A stretch of 64,000 nt of DNA from Acidobacteriota bacterium (GTDB lineage: Bacteria > Acidobacteriota > Vicinamibacteria > Vicinamibacterales > JAKQTR01), in NCBI GenBank assembly GCA_029562975.1, contig JAKQTR010000038.1:310001-374000 (forward strand), read 5' to 3'. Each line of letters begins with the position of its first letter. Positions within the stretch are counted from its first letter, which is position 1. The notes under the pieces were generated by a model, which saw nothing but the letters and a program-made list of their open reading frames with translations, was not told where the DNA came from and made no database searches. Made by a program: the position numbers and the translations under genes. This document shows positions 1-9,600 of this stretch, in pieces.

Positions 1-86
1 AGGGGAGGTCGCGCCCGCCGCCCCGCACGCCACCGCGGGCCGGCGGCGACGGCCGGCGCGCAAGGCGGAAAGGCCGGGCTGGCGCA

Positions 87-115
87 TTGCGTTCGCCCGC
101 CAGGCGGACTAGGAT
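87..115 (+). promoter_or_regulatory. Sigma70-like promoter for the alcohol dehydrogenase gene
   Basis: TTGCGT at 87-92, a 17-nt spacer and TAGGAT at 110-115 fit a housekeeping promoter. A GGGAGA Shine-Dalgarno sequence follows at about 124-129, just before the ATG at 133, so the leader would be only about 10 nt. Called by eye from consensus similarity. Confidence 0.45.
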
Positions 116-132
116 GCCGCCGTGGGAGAGCC

Positions 133-1164
133 ATGAGAGCCCAGGTTCTGCGGCGCATCGCGCCTGTCGACAGCGACCGCGACTCGCTCGAGCTCTGCGA
201 GTTGCCCGACCCGATTCCGGGCCCCGGCGACGTCCTGATTCGGGTGTCCGCCTGCGGGGTTTGCCATACCGAACTCGATGAGATCGAAGGCCGGACCCCA
301 CCGCCGCTGCTCCCGGTGGTCCCGGGGCACCAGGTCGTCGGCCGTGTCGTACAGTGCGGGCCGAGGCCGTCGGTGCTCAAGCCGGGCACGCGCGTCGGGG
401 TCGCGTGGATTTACTCAGCGTGCGGCCGGTGCGTGTACTGCCTGGCGGGACAAGAGAACCTGTGCGCATCGTTCCGCGCCACCGGCCGGGACGTCAACGG
501 CGGCTACGCGGAGCTGCTCGTGGCCCGCCAGGACTTCGTCTTCCCGCTGCCTGACACGCCGCTGACCGACGCCGAGGCGGCGCCGCTGCTGTGCGCGGGC
601 GCCATTGGCTGGCGGTCGCTGCGCCTCGCGAACCTGCCCAACGGGGGCCGGCTCGGCTTGACCGGGTTCGGCGCATCCGCGCACCTGGTGCTCAAGCTGG
701 TGCGTCACCGCGACCCTGAGGCCGAAGTGTTCGTCTTCGCCCGCAGCGAGGCGGAGCGGTCCTTCGCGCGCGAGCTTGGCGCGGCGTGGACGGGCGACAC
801 GGCGGATGCGGCCCCGTGGCCTCTCGATGCCATCATCGACACCACGCCTGCGTGGCGGCCGGTAGTCGGGGCGCTCAAGAACCTCGCGCCGGGCGGCCGC
901 CTCGTGATCAATGCCATCCGGAAGGAACACGGCGACCGTGCCGCCCTCGCCGAGATCGACTACCCGCGCGACCTCTGGATGGAAAAGGAGGTGAAGAGCG
1001 TCGCGAACGTGACGCGGCGGGACGTGACGGAGTTCCTGCTCGCGGCCGTGGCGATGGGCCTTCGCCCGGAGATCGCGGAATACCCCCTGTCCGGCGCCAA
1101 CGAGGCCCTGCGGCACCTCAAGGCGCGGGCCGCCCGCGGGGCGCGCGTGCTGCGTCTCGACTAG
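133..1164 (+). CDS. Zinc-dependent alcohol dehydrogenase family protein (MDR superfamily)
   Basis: A 343-residue medium-chain dehydrogenase/reductase, predicted to oxidise alcohols or reduce aldehydes with NAD(P) in the cytoplasm. The N-terminal GroES-like domain carries the catalytic zinc site: Cys44 in GVCHTE and His66 in PGHQVVG, where most family members have GHE rather than GHQ. The structural zinc lobe has four cysteines at 97, 100, 103 and 111. A Rossmann domain follows from about residue 170 (GLTGFGASAH). ATG 133 is supported by GGGAGA just upstream and by a promoter-like sequence at 87-115. It stands alone; the next gene encodes an unrelated outer-membrane protein. Substrate cannot be told from sequence. 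The family call is secure. Confidence 0.9.
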   Translation: MRAQVLRRIAPVDSDRDSLELCELPDPIPGPGDVLIRVSACGVCHTELDEIEGRTPPPLLPVVPGHQVVGRVVQCGPRPSVLKPGTRVGVAWIYSACGRCVYCLAGQENLCASFRATGRDVNGGYAELLVARQDFVFPLPDTPLTDAEAAPLLCAGAIGWRSLRLANLPNGGRLGLTGFGASAHLVLKLVRHRDPEAEVFVFARSEAERSFARELGAAWTGDTADAAPWPLDAIIDTTPAWRPVVGALKNLAPGGRLVINAIRKEHGDRAALAEIDYPRDLWMEKEVKSVANVTRRDVTEFLLAAVAMGLRPEIAEYPLSGANEALRHLKARAARGARVLRLD

Positions 1165-1210
1165 CCCGCCGGGAGTGCGCCCGGCCGGCGGCGCCCGAGC
1201 CGGCTTCGGC

Positions 1211-1240
1211 TTGGCCGAGGCACGGGCCCCGGAGTAAGAT
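1211..1240 (+). promoter_or_regulatory. Sigma70-like promoter for the outer-membrane protein gene
   Basis: TTGGCC at 1211-1216, an 18-nt spacer, then TAAGAT at 1235-1240. This predicts a leader of about 64 nt before the ATG at 1311. Consensus match by eye only. Confidence 0.4.
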
Positions 1241-1310
1241 GCCGAGGTTGCCGCCGCCTGTTCGGGACGCCGCAGGGTTGGGCGCGACACGGAAGTCCCC
1301 TGGAGGCTCT

Positions 1311-1946
1311 ATGAGAAACGGGAAGCTCGCCCTTGCGCTCCTCGCCGCTCTAGTCCTGGCGCCGGCCTCCGCGCAGGCCCAGTACGCGGCCCAGGAAGCG
1401 CTCGGTGACCCCGATGTCTGTATCACGGGGTATTACAACCTCAACTTCGGCGGCGACGTCTACAAAGGCCTGAGTGCCACGACCTGGCACGCCTCCCGCT
1501 CTCATGGACTGGGAGCCTCGGTCACCCTTCTTGCTCGTCATCTCGTCTCGGCCGAGGTGGACTTCAACTACAGCCACAGCTTCTTCGGCACCTCCGACTC
1601 GCTCAACAAGAACTACGTCCTCACGACCACGCTCGACGGCGTCGTCGGCCCATGGTTCTCGCTGGGATCCGGGAGGATCAGGACGTACGCCGTGGCTGGC
1701 GGCGGCTACATGCGCGGCATGATTACGAACCGCCGGCGGGCCGGATGGTCCCATCCCTCCAAGAACCTCGGCGTCGTGGAGGCTGGCGGCGGGCTGCTGT
1801 GGCTCTTCAGCGACTCGCTGGGCGTGCGCGCTGACGTCCGCTACCGCTGGGGACGAGGCGCGGCGGAGAAAGACAACGGCGGCTACGGCAAGTTCGACAA
1901 CTTCACCTACCTGAAGAGCACGCTCGGCTTCACCGTCGCCTTCTAG
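1311..1946 (+). CDS. Small outer-membrane beta-barrel protein (OmpW/opacity-like)
   Basis: A 211-residue exported protein. The first 23 residues are a signal peptide (hydrophobic core LALALLAALVLAP, cut after AQAQ). The mature part alternates polar and aromatic residues in short strands, as in eight-stranded barrel proteins, and ends in the aromatic-terminated LGFTVAF, a typical C-terminal outer-membrane sorting signal. The open frame extends far upstream, but ATG 1311 is chosen because it begins the signal peptide and has GGAGG about 8 nt before it. It converges on the pseudokinase/PEGA gene 52 bp away. Function unknown; structural or small-solute roles are possible. Confidence 0.7.
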   Translation: MRNGKLALALLAALVLAPASAQAQYAAQEALGDPDVCITGYYNLNFGGDVYKGLSATTWHASRSHGLGASVTLLARHLVSAEVDFNYSHSFFGTSDSLNKNYVLTTTLDGVVGPWFSLGSGRIRTYAVAGGGYMRGMITNRRRAGWSHPSKNLGVVEAGGGLLWLFSDSLGVRADVRYRWGRGAAEKDNGGYGKFDNFTYLKSTLGFTVAF

Positions 1947-1998
1947 ACGACGCACCCTGCCCGAGGCGCGCCCGACGGGCCGTGCCGACGAGCTCCCG

Positions 1999-4900
1999 TC
2001 AGGGGAAGATGGCCCGCGCGGCCTTGGTGTATGTCACGGTGACGCTTTGGCGCCGATCGCCGAAATCCCGATGCCGCGCCTGCACGACGCGCGTGCCCAC
2101 CGGGACCTGGATCGTGCCCAGGGGCGCGTTGCCGACGAGCGTGCCGTCCACTCGAATCTCGGACCCCGGAGGAGCCACGATCTCGAGCGCCGCCGGCGGA
2201 AGCGCGATTGTCAAGGCAGTAACCTCGCCGGGCCTGACCTCGACGCGATGGCTCGACCGGTAGCCCAGGGTCCGGCTGACGGCTTCGATCGTGTGGTCGC
2301 CCGGGCTGGCCAGCAGCCGCCCGCCTTCGGTGGAGCCGATGGGCTGGCCTCCTTCCAGGATCTCGAGCCTGACCGGCGCGAAGACCGCGAGCCAGCCTGG
2401 CCGGATGGCCACCACGGCCTCCGCGGTCTCATCCGGCCGGACGGCGACCGAGCGCCTGACCGAACCCGCCGCGTTGCGCACGACGACCGAATGCGCGCCT
2501 TCAGCAAGAGCGCCGATGGTGACGGGCGCCGTGCCGTGCGCGACGCCGTCCACCCAGACGCTCGCCCCTGGCGGGTCGGTGTCGATCCGGAGCGATCCGG
2601 TCGCCCGCAGATCCCTGCTGCCGGCCTCGATGACGACCGTCTGTCCTTCGACGACGGCCACGTCCTGCACGCGAATGCGGCCGTCGCCGGTCACTTCGAC
2701 GCGGTGGGTGCCGACCGGCACCGCGGCGGTCAACGGTGCCGGGCCGAGGTCGGCGCCATCAACCCGGACTGTGAGCCCCGCGCGTGAGGACTCCACCCGC
2801 AGGGTGCCGGATGGCGGCGCCGGCGTGAACCAGCGGTCCTTCACGTAGGGCGCGCCAACGACGCCGACGATGAGGGTGAGGGCTGCGGCGACGTACGAAA
2901 GGCGCACGCGCGCCCGCGGCAGACGATCGCTGAGGTCGGAGAGCAGGAATCCCGCGCGTCGTGGCAGATCCCACCACGTGAAGGCGCCGGGCCGGTCGAC
3001 GGTCCGCCGCGGGCGCGCGGCCCGGGCCATCGAGGCCGCCCTCTGCGCCGCCGACCCGGCCGCCGAGGCCACGCCACGCACGGCGCCCGCTCCTGCGCGG
3101 CCAATCGCGACTCCCGAGCGGTTCAGCGCCCGTGCACTCCAGCGCACAGCCAACGCGCACGCATGACCCAGTCGGATCGCGCTTGACGCTGCGCCGCGGC
3201 CCGCGCGCCGCGCCCCGGACGCGGCCGCTGCGCCGACGGCGGCGGCGCCACGGCCGAGCGCGCCGGCGGCCGCCACGGCGCCTCTCGCCCCCGCTGTGAC
3301 GCCGCGGACGACGGCGGCCGCTGAGACGACAACGGCCCTTCCCCCGGCTGACAATCCGGTGACGGCGAGCCCGGCGAGGCCCGCCGCGAAGGTCCCGACA
3401 AGTCGCACGGAAGATGCCGCCACGCGGATCAGCCCTCGGCCGACTGATGCCCCCACCCAAGCCGCGGCGCCCCACGCGGCCCGCAGCGCGCGGCCCGCCG
3501 ACGTGCCCGCGGAAACCATGGCGGCCCCCGCGGCGTGCGCGGCCCTTGCCGCCAGTACTGCCGAGCCGGCAAGCGCGGCGCGCGCGCGCGCCAGCCGGCG
3601 GCGCCTGGCCTCCTCGCGCACACGCCGCACGCTGGGGGCCACCCGGGGAAACACCGGGCCTGCCTCGCCTTTCGTCGCCTCCGCCGGGGACTGCTCGACA
3701 TCGGTCGCCGAGTCCCCTGCACCATCGACCTGGGGGCCGACCCGGGCCAGCGGCACCGGCGGGAGCCCCTCCTGCGGCAACGGCTGGTGCGCGGCCGCCG
3801 CCACTTCGATCTGCTCCTCCGCGACACCCGGCGCGTCGAGGGGCGCGACGCCGAGGCGTCTGCGGGGAGTCAAGGGCGGCGGCGGCACGTCGGACTGGCT
3901 CGCACCGGCGGCGAAAGAACCCACCAGCTCGGGAAGCTCGATCGTCACGCCGAGCGCTGGCCGCTCCGGCTCAGGCCTCCGGTGCCGGCGCCGCGAGGCG
4001 ACATCCAGATCGATCAGCCAGTCGGACGGCAGCCGCGGCAGCGCGTCCGGCTTGGAGGGTGCGGGAAGGGCCTGCTCACTTCCCGGCGCGGAATCGGCAT
4101 TCGCGGCGGCAGCGGCGTTCCCGGCATTCGGGTCTGGCACAACCAGGATCGACGCTTCACTGCGGAACGAGTCGGCCATCGAGCTGCCGAGCACTTCAAC
4201 AACCAGGGCCTGCTCGACCGCGGCTTCGGACTCGATGGCGAGGACGGCGACGGCCTCGGGCTGCGCGACGGGCGCCGGCTCCTCCACCGGCGCGGCCTCG
4301 CGCGCGGCGCCGGCAATCGGCTCCGGCTGGAAGAGCGCCGCCACGGCCGGCTCGGTCTCCACCACCGAGAGGTCGATCTCCTGCAGCGGCAACGGCGTCA
4401 GCGCTGGCATCGTGTCGACGGGCGTGAGGTCCCGGACAACCGGCCGATCCTCTTCGTTCAGGAAGCAGGCGGCAATCTCGGGTTCCGCCTCCAGCGCCGC
4501 GATGTCCACCGTGCGCGGCGCCGCGCGCTCGTCCCCTACGCTCGAGTCGTCGGCGGAGCGTCCCGCCTCGATGGGCGGCGCCTCGACCGCGGCTTCGGAC
4601 TCGACGGCGAGGACGGCGACGGCCTTGGGCTGCGCGAGGGGCGCCGGCTCCTCCACCGGCGCGGCTTCGCAGGCGGCGCCGGCAATCGGCTCCGGCTGGA
4701 AGAGCGCCGCCACGGCCGGCTCGGTCTCCACCACCGAGAGGTCGATCTCCTGCAGCGGCAACGGCGTCAGCGCTGGCATCGTGTCGACGGGCGTGAGGTC
4801 CCGGGCAACCGGCCGATCCTCTTCGTTCAGGAAGCAGGCGGCAATCTCGGGTTCCGCCTCCAGCGCCGCGATGTCCACCGTGCGCGGCGCCGCGCGCTCG

Positions 4901-6276
4901 TCCCCCACGCTCGAGTCGTCGGCGGAGCGTCCCGCCTCGATGGGCGGCGGGGACGTTGGAGCAGGGACTGGGGCCGTCGCAGCGCCTTCTGGCTCGGTGA
5001 GTGCGTCGAGATCGATGATCTCCTCGGGGAATTCCGCGTCGCGCGGGAGCCGCGGCGTTGCCGTCCGGTCGAGAAGCGGGCCGACGACGGTCGCGACATC
5101 TGGTGAGGCCCGTTCCGGCACGCGCCAGCCCACTGGCGGGTCCGTCTGCCCGCCGTCGCCGGCGTGTTCGACAAACGAGGCGCCAGCCACCACTTCCCCA
5201 TCTGCGTCGATTGTCGCATCCGGCAGCAGCGTGAACGCAGGCATGAGGACGGTTCGGGCGGCTGTCTGCGGACCGGCGGCATCGGAGGACCGCTCGGGCG
5301 GCATCCCGAGCGTTGCGTCGCGCTCCCGCTCGGTCCGCTTCGCGGCTTCGGCTGCGGCTCGCGCTGCGCTGGCGGCATCGACCACGCCGGCCAGGCGGCC
5401 GTAGTCATCGGCCAGGGCCCTGACGGCAGCTGCCCCGCCAGACGCCACCGCCTGCTTCGAGAGCGCTGTCTCGAGGGCCAGCCGCGCCTCGGAGACGCTC
5501 GTCAGGCGGCTGCCCGCGTCGAGATGCAGCGCCCGCCTGAGCCAGGTGAGCAGGGCCCCCGGCACGGCTTCGCCGCGGCTGCCGCTCCTCGAGCGGCCGA
5601 GCGAGGCGACAAGATCGAGAAGACCATCGGGGAACTCCTCGGCTCCGACGGGCCTGCCCCTCAGCAGTGCAACGGCCGTGACTGCCACCTGCACGACCTC
5701 GGACGCCATGTCGAGCTTGGGACCGCCCTTCCCCGGAGCAGCGGCCACCCTGAACTCCCGCCAGAGCCTGCCGCGGCTGTACTCGAGTTGGGCCAGCGCA
5801 CCGCCGAGGACGTAGTCGGCAACGAGAACGCGCCCTTTGGGCACGAGCAGCAGGCGTTCCGGGCCGACGGCGCCGTGCGTGAGTCCGCGCGACTCGGCAA
5901 GCACCGCCAGGGCCCCGAGCACTTCACGCACGATATGGATGGCGGCGCAGGCCGTGATCGCAATCGCGCCGGCGGCGGCGGCCTCCAGCACGTCCGAGAG
6001 CCGGTGCCCCGGAACGAAGTCGGAGAGAATCTCGAGAGTGCCGGCGCTGTCGTGAACGACGTCGGCGCGCCTGAGCGGCACGAACCTGACCTGCCGGAAC
6101 GACGTCAGCCGGTTGACGCGCTGCTGGATAGCCGTCCGGTGCGCGGCGAGGTCATCGAGCGGCCTGAAAACCTCGACCACCTCGTCCGCGCCCTCCAGAC
6201 GGACGTAGCGGATTCCGAGGCCGTCCCGGAAGCGCGCGTCCGGCAGCACGACCGGGTCGACGAACACCTTTCGCAT
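1999..6276 (-). CDS. Giant membrane pseudokinase with Ala-rich linker and C-terminal PEGA repeats
   Basis: A 1425-residue multidomain protein. Residues 1-270 resemble a Ser/Thr kinase fold but lack catalysis: the HRD motif reads HGA (134-136), DFG reads DYV (154-156), and the glycine loop and beta-3 lysine are not recognisable. Residues 270-880 are acidic, Pro/Ala-rich and disordered-looking, and include a near-perfect 123-residue tandem duplication (about 443-565 and 566-688). Residues 883-1095 are strikingly Ala/Gly/Arg-rich. One membrane segment lies at about 1125-1145, followed by PEGA domains from about 1153 to the end (GTLRVESS, GSLRIDTDPPGASVWVDG, LEIVAPPGSEIRVDG). The topology inferred is cytoplasmic pseudokinase with PEGA outside. 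A second protein of similar plan lies at 41826-44567. Role unknown; scaffolding or envelope sensing is a guess. Confidence 0.75.
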   Translation of the reverse strand: MRKVFVDPVVLPDARFRDGLGIRYVRLEGADEVVEVFRPLDDLAAHRTAIQQRVNRLTSFRQVRFVPLRRADVVHDSAGTLEILSDFVPGHRLSDVLEAAAAGAIAITACAAIHIVREVLGALAVLAESRGLTHGAVGPERLLLVPKGRVLVADYVLGGALAQLEYSRGRLWREFRVAAAPGKGGPKLDMASEVVQVAVTAVALLRGRPVGAEEFPDGLLDLVASLGRSRSGSRGEAVPGALLTWLRRALHLDAGSRLTSVSEARLALETALSKQAVASGGAAAVRALADDYGRLAGVVDAASAARAAAEAAKRTERERDATLGMPPERSSDAAGPQTAARTVLMPAFTLLPDATIDADGEVVAGASFVEHAGDGGQTDPPVGWRVPERASPDVATVVGPLLDRTATPRLPRDAEFPEEIIDLDALTEPEGAATAPVPAPTSPPPIEAGRSADDSSVGDERAAPRTVDIAALEAEPEIAACFLNEEDRPVARDLTPVDTMPALTPLPLQEIDLSVVETEPAVAALFQPEPIAGAACEAAPVEEPAPLAQPKAVAVLAVESEAAVEAPPIEAGRSADDSSVGDERAAPRTVDIAALEAEPEIAACFLNEEDRPVVRDLTPVDTMPALTPLPLQEIDLSVVETEPAVAALFQPEPIAGAAREAAPVEEPAPVAQPEAVAVLAIESEAAVEQALVVEVLGSSMADSFRSEASILVVPDPNAGNAAAAANADSAPGSEQALPAPSKPDALPRLPSDWLIDLDVASRRRHRRPEPERPALGVTIELPELVGSFAAGASQSDVPPPPLTPRRRLGVAPLDAPGVAEEQIEVAAAAHQPLPQEGLPPVPLARVGPQVDGAGDSATDVEQSPAEATKGEAGPVFPRVAPSVRRVREEARRRRLARARAALAGSAVLAARAAHAAGAAMVSAGTSAGRALRAAWGAAAWVGASVGRGLIRVAASSVRLVGTFAAGLAGLAVTGLSAGGRAVVVSAAAVVRGVTAGARGAVAAAGALGRGAAAVGAAAASGARRAGRGAASSAIRLGHACALAVRWSARALNRSGVAIGRAGAGAVRGVASAAGSAAQRAASMARAARPRRTVDRPGAFTWWDLPRRAGFLLSDLSDRLPRARVRLSYVAAALTLIVGVVGAPYVKDRWFTPAPPSGTLRVESSRAGLTVRVDGADLGPAPLTAAVPVGTHRVEVTGDGRIRVQDVAVVEGQTVVIEAGSRDLRATGSLRIDTDPPGASVWVDGVAHGTAPVTIGALAEGAHSVVVRNAAGSVRRSVAVRPDETAEAVVAIRPGWLAVFAPVRLEILEGGQPIGSTEGGRLLASPGDHTIEAVSRTLGYRSSHRVEVRPGEVTALTIALPPAALEIVAPPGSEIRVDGTLVGNAPLGTIQVPVGTRVVQARHRDFGDRRQSVTVTYTKAARAIFP
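4213..4949. repeat. Two-copy 369-bp in-frame tandem duplication inside the pseudokinase/PEGA gene
   Basis: Copy 1 spans about 4213-4581 and copy 2 about 4582-4949. The period is 369 bp, exactly 123 codons. The copies differ at only scattered bases, for example GATGGCG versus GACGGCG near the left ends, giving the nearly identical segments from PPIEAGRSADDS to ESEAAVE. The frame is kept, so the duplication lengthens the disordered linker without breaking the protein. Confidence 0.9.
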
Positions 6277-6595
6277 GGGCCAGAACCGCTTTGCAACGTC
6301 CGCGCCGCTTCTGCAGCGGGTGGCGCGGAGACTCCCTGTTCCGTCTTATCGGGTCGGCGGCGCCCTCCACTAGGGGCCCGGACGAGCGGTCCTCGCGTCG
6401 GCCGTCCGGTCCGACGCTGCCCTGAGGCCGTTGCCGGCTCTGTGCGCGTTGGCCGGACTCGAGCGTTCGCCCCAAGGCGCCCCGGCAGCCCGCCGGGCGC
6501 GGCGGCCAGGCGGCTGAATGGGCGGGAGGCGGCGCTTCCAGCGGGCGGCGATCGAGGCGACGGCTCGTCGCTGCCGGCGAGGCTCGCGCCCGGCC
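6277..6595. other. Divergent intergenic region between the PEGA protein and TonB receptor genes
   Basis: The 413-bp gap 6277-6689 is the longest stretch without a gene in the window. Its last 95 bp hold the receptor promoter and ribosome binding site. The first 319 bp are GC-rich, show no convincing reading frame or RNA gene, and presumably hold the promoter of the leftward PEGA gene, though no clear -10 was found for it. Confidence 0.5.
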
Positions 6596-6624
6596 TTGAC
6601 ATCGCACGGAAGCGGATCTAGGCT
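6596..6624 (+). promoter_or_regulatory. Promoter for the TonB-dependent receptor (perfect -35)
   Basis: A perfect TTGACA at 6596-6601 is followed after 17 nt by TAGGCT at 6619-6624. The leader would be about 60 nt, ending in a GGGAGGG ribosome binding site (about 6675-6681) before the GTG start at 6690. Confidence 0.5.
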
Positions 6625-6689
6625 TCCGCGTCCGTTGCGGTCCACGCGCCTCATACACTCGACAGGACTCATCCGGGAGGGATCTTCAC

Positions 6690-9600
6690 GTGTCTTCACA
6701 CCGCTACGCACTCATAGTCTGCGCCGCGGCGGCATGCCTGCTGGCATCCGCGCTCCCATCCTCCGCGCAGTTCGACACGGCCACCGTCGTGGGAACCGTG
6801 AAGGACAACTCCGGAGGCGTCGTGCCTGGAGCTACCGTCACGCTCACGAACCTCGATACCGGCGTGACCTCCGTCCACACCACGGACGGCACGGGGAGTT
6901 ACGAGTTCGTCACGGTGCGCATCGGGCGCTACAAGGTGACAGCTGAACTGCAGGGTTTCTCGACCGCCGTGGCCGACGGGTTCCAGGTCACCGTCGGCGC
7001 CCGCCAGCGCGTCGATCTGCAGCTCAGCCCCGGTCAGGTGACCGAGACGGTGCAGGTCACCGGCGCGGCGGCGGTCCTGGAGACCGACTCGAGCCAGCGC
7101 GCCCACCTGATCACGTCGAGGCAGGCGGTCGAGCTCCCGCTGAACACCCGCGAGTACTCGGCGCTCGCCCTGCTGACGCCGGGCGTGAAGCAGTCGAGCC
7201 TGAACCAGGGAAGCGGCACGAACAACCGGGAAGGGTCGTTCAACGTCAACGGCATGCGGAGCACGTTCAACAACTTCCTGCTGGACGGCCTCGACAACAA
7301 CTCGTACGGCACGAGCAACCAGGGGTTCTCGAATCAGGTCATCCAGCCGTCGCCCGACGCGGTGGCCGAGTTCAAGGTCGTCACGAACAACATGAGCGCG
7401 GAGTACGGGCGGGCCGGGGGCGCAACGGTCAACGTGGCCTACAAGAGCGGCACCAACCGGTACACCGGCGCGGCCTGGGAGTTCTACCGCGACACTGCGC
7501 TGAACGCCACGGGGTTCTTCAAGCCGACGAGCGGCGTGAAGCCGACGCTGGAGAAGAACCAGTTCGGCGGGACGTTCGGCGGCCCCATCATCCGGAACAA
7601 GGCGTTCTTCTTCGCCGATGCTGAGGTGTGGCGCCAGACCCGGAAGCAGGTGGCGTTCCAGACGATCCCGAACCCGACCGAGCGGCAGGGCATCCTGAAG
7701 GTGGACGTGCGGAACCCGCAGACGGGGGACGTGTACCCCGCCGGGACGCCGATTCCGATGACGGCGTTCGCGAGGAAGGTCCTGAGCGGGCTGCCGGATC
7801 CGACGCGGCCCGAACTGGTCGGCAACAACTACGACCTGCTGCAGAACTTCGAGTACAACACCTACAAGTACGGCGGCAAGGTGGACTACCAGGCCAGCGA
7901 GCGCCTGTCGATGTTCGCGCGCTTCGGCTACCGCAACGTGGACAGCCACGACCAGCCGCCGCTGCCGCTGCCTTCTGGCGGCGCGGGCAACGGCAACATC
8001 TACGTGCGGGCCAAGCAGGTGGCCACCGGGTTCACGTTCGCGCGCTCGGGCTCGTCGCTCCTCGAAGGCCGGTTTGGCTGGTCGAGGACCGAGGCGGGCA
8101 AGAACCCTCCGGGGCTCGGCTCCGAGCCCATCCAGAGCATGTACGGCATCACCGGGCTCCCGAGCGATGCGCGGATCGCCGGCGGCCTGAACACGCAGCT
8201 GCTGACCGGCTGGTCGTCCTACGGGCGCCAGGAGACGAACCCGCAGTGGCAGTACCCCGAAGTGCTCACGGCCAAGCTGAACTACACCTGGCTCCAGCAC
8301 CGGCATTCGCTGAAGGCGGGATACGAGTTCCAGTTCATCAAGACCGAGGTGCAGGACGTCAACCCGCTGTACGGCCGTGACACGTACTCGGGCCAGTTCA
8401 CGAGGCCTCCGGGCGCGGCCGCGAACAACCTGTACAACCTCGCCGACTTCATGCTGGGTTTGCGCAGCCAGTACGCGCTGAGCAACATCCTGATCGCCCA
8501 CCTCCGCCAGCGGATGCAGTTCGTGTACCTGCAGGACGACTTCCGCGTGAACGACAAGCTCACGCTGAACCTCGGGCTGCGCTACGAGTACGCCACGCCG
8601 CAGTGGGAGACGAACAGCCTCTGGTCGAACTTCGACAAGGACAAGGTGGCGATGGTCATGGCGAAGGACGGCTCGATCGCCGATCGCGCGCTCGTCGAGC
8701 CCGACCGCAACAACTTCGCGCCTCGCCTGGGCTTCGCCTGGACCGCGCTGCCGAAGACGGTCGTCCGCGGTGGCGTCGGCGTGAGCTACGTGCACTTCAA
8801 CCGGATCGGCGCGGCGAACGTGCTGGCCATCAACGGGCCGCAGGTCGTCAACGCGGTCGTCTCGCAGACGAACCCGACGCTTCCGGCCTTCCGAACGACG
8901 CAGCAGGGCTACCCGGAGAACTTCGCCGACCCCTCGCAGTTCGACCCGCTGAAGGCGAACGTGACCTACATGGACAGGAACTACCACTCGTCGGAGGTCA
9001 AGAGCGCCTACATCTCGGTGCAGCGCGAGCTGACGTCGAACACGGTGCTCGACGTGGCCTACGTGCACAACCGCGCCGACGGCATGATGATGGTCGCGAA
9101 CTACAACCAGGCGGTCCCGAACAACGCCGCCGCCTCCATCCCGCTGCAGGCGCGCCGCCCGATCCAGACCTTCGGCGACATCACCTACGTGTGGAACGGC
9201 GGGAAGTCCCGCTACCACGGGCTCCAGGTGAAGCTCGAGTACCGCATGCGCGGCGGCCTCATGTTCCTGAACTCCTTCTCGCTGTCGAAGGCCAAGGACA
9301 ACGGCCCCGGCGCGCTGGAGAACTCGAACAGCGGCAACGTCGGGCCCCAGGACTTCTACAACATGGGTCCGGAGTACGGGACGTCGAACTACGACCAGCC
9401 GGTCAACAACACGACCAGCTTCGTCTGGGAGCTGCCCTTCGGCCACGGACGCCGCTGGCTGAACGACGCCCACCCGATCCTCAATGCCGTTCTCGGCGGC
9501 TGGACCATCAGCGGGATCAACACGATGACGTCCGGCGCGCCGGCGACCCTCGTGTACACGCCGACGGCGTCGTGGGCCGTCTCCGGGATCTCTCAGGAAT

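Noticed and set aside
4213-4949. CRISPR array or minisatellite
   Set aside because: Only two long, adjacent, in-frame copies without spacers; it is a coding duplication.
3296-5404. 702-codon plus-strand Ser/Ala-rich open frame
   Set aside because: Antisense to the giant pseudokinase; its own repeats merely mirror the 369-bp duplication.
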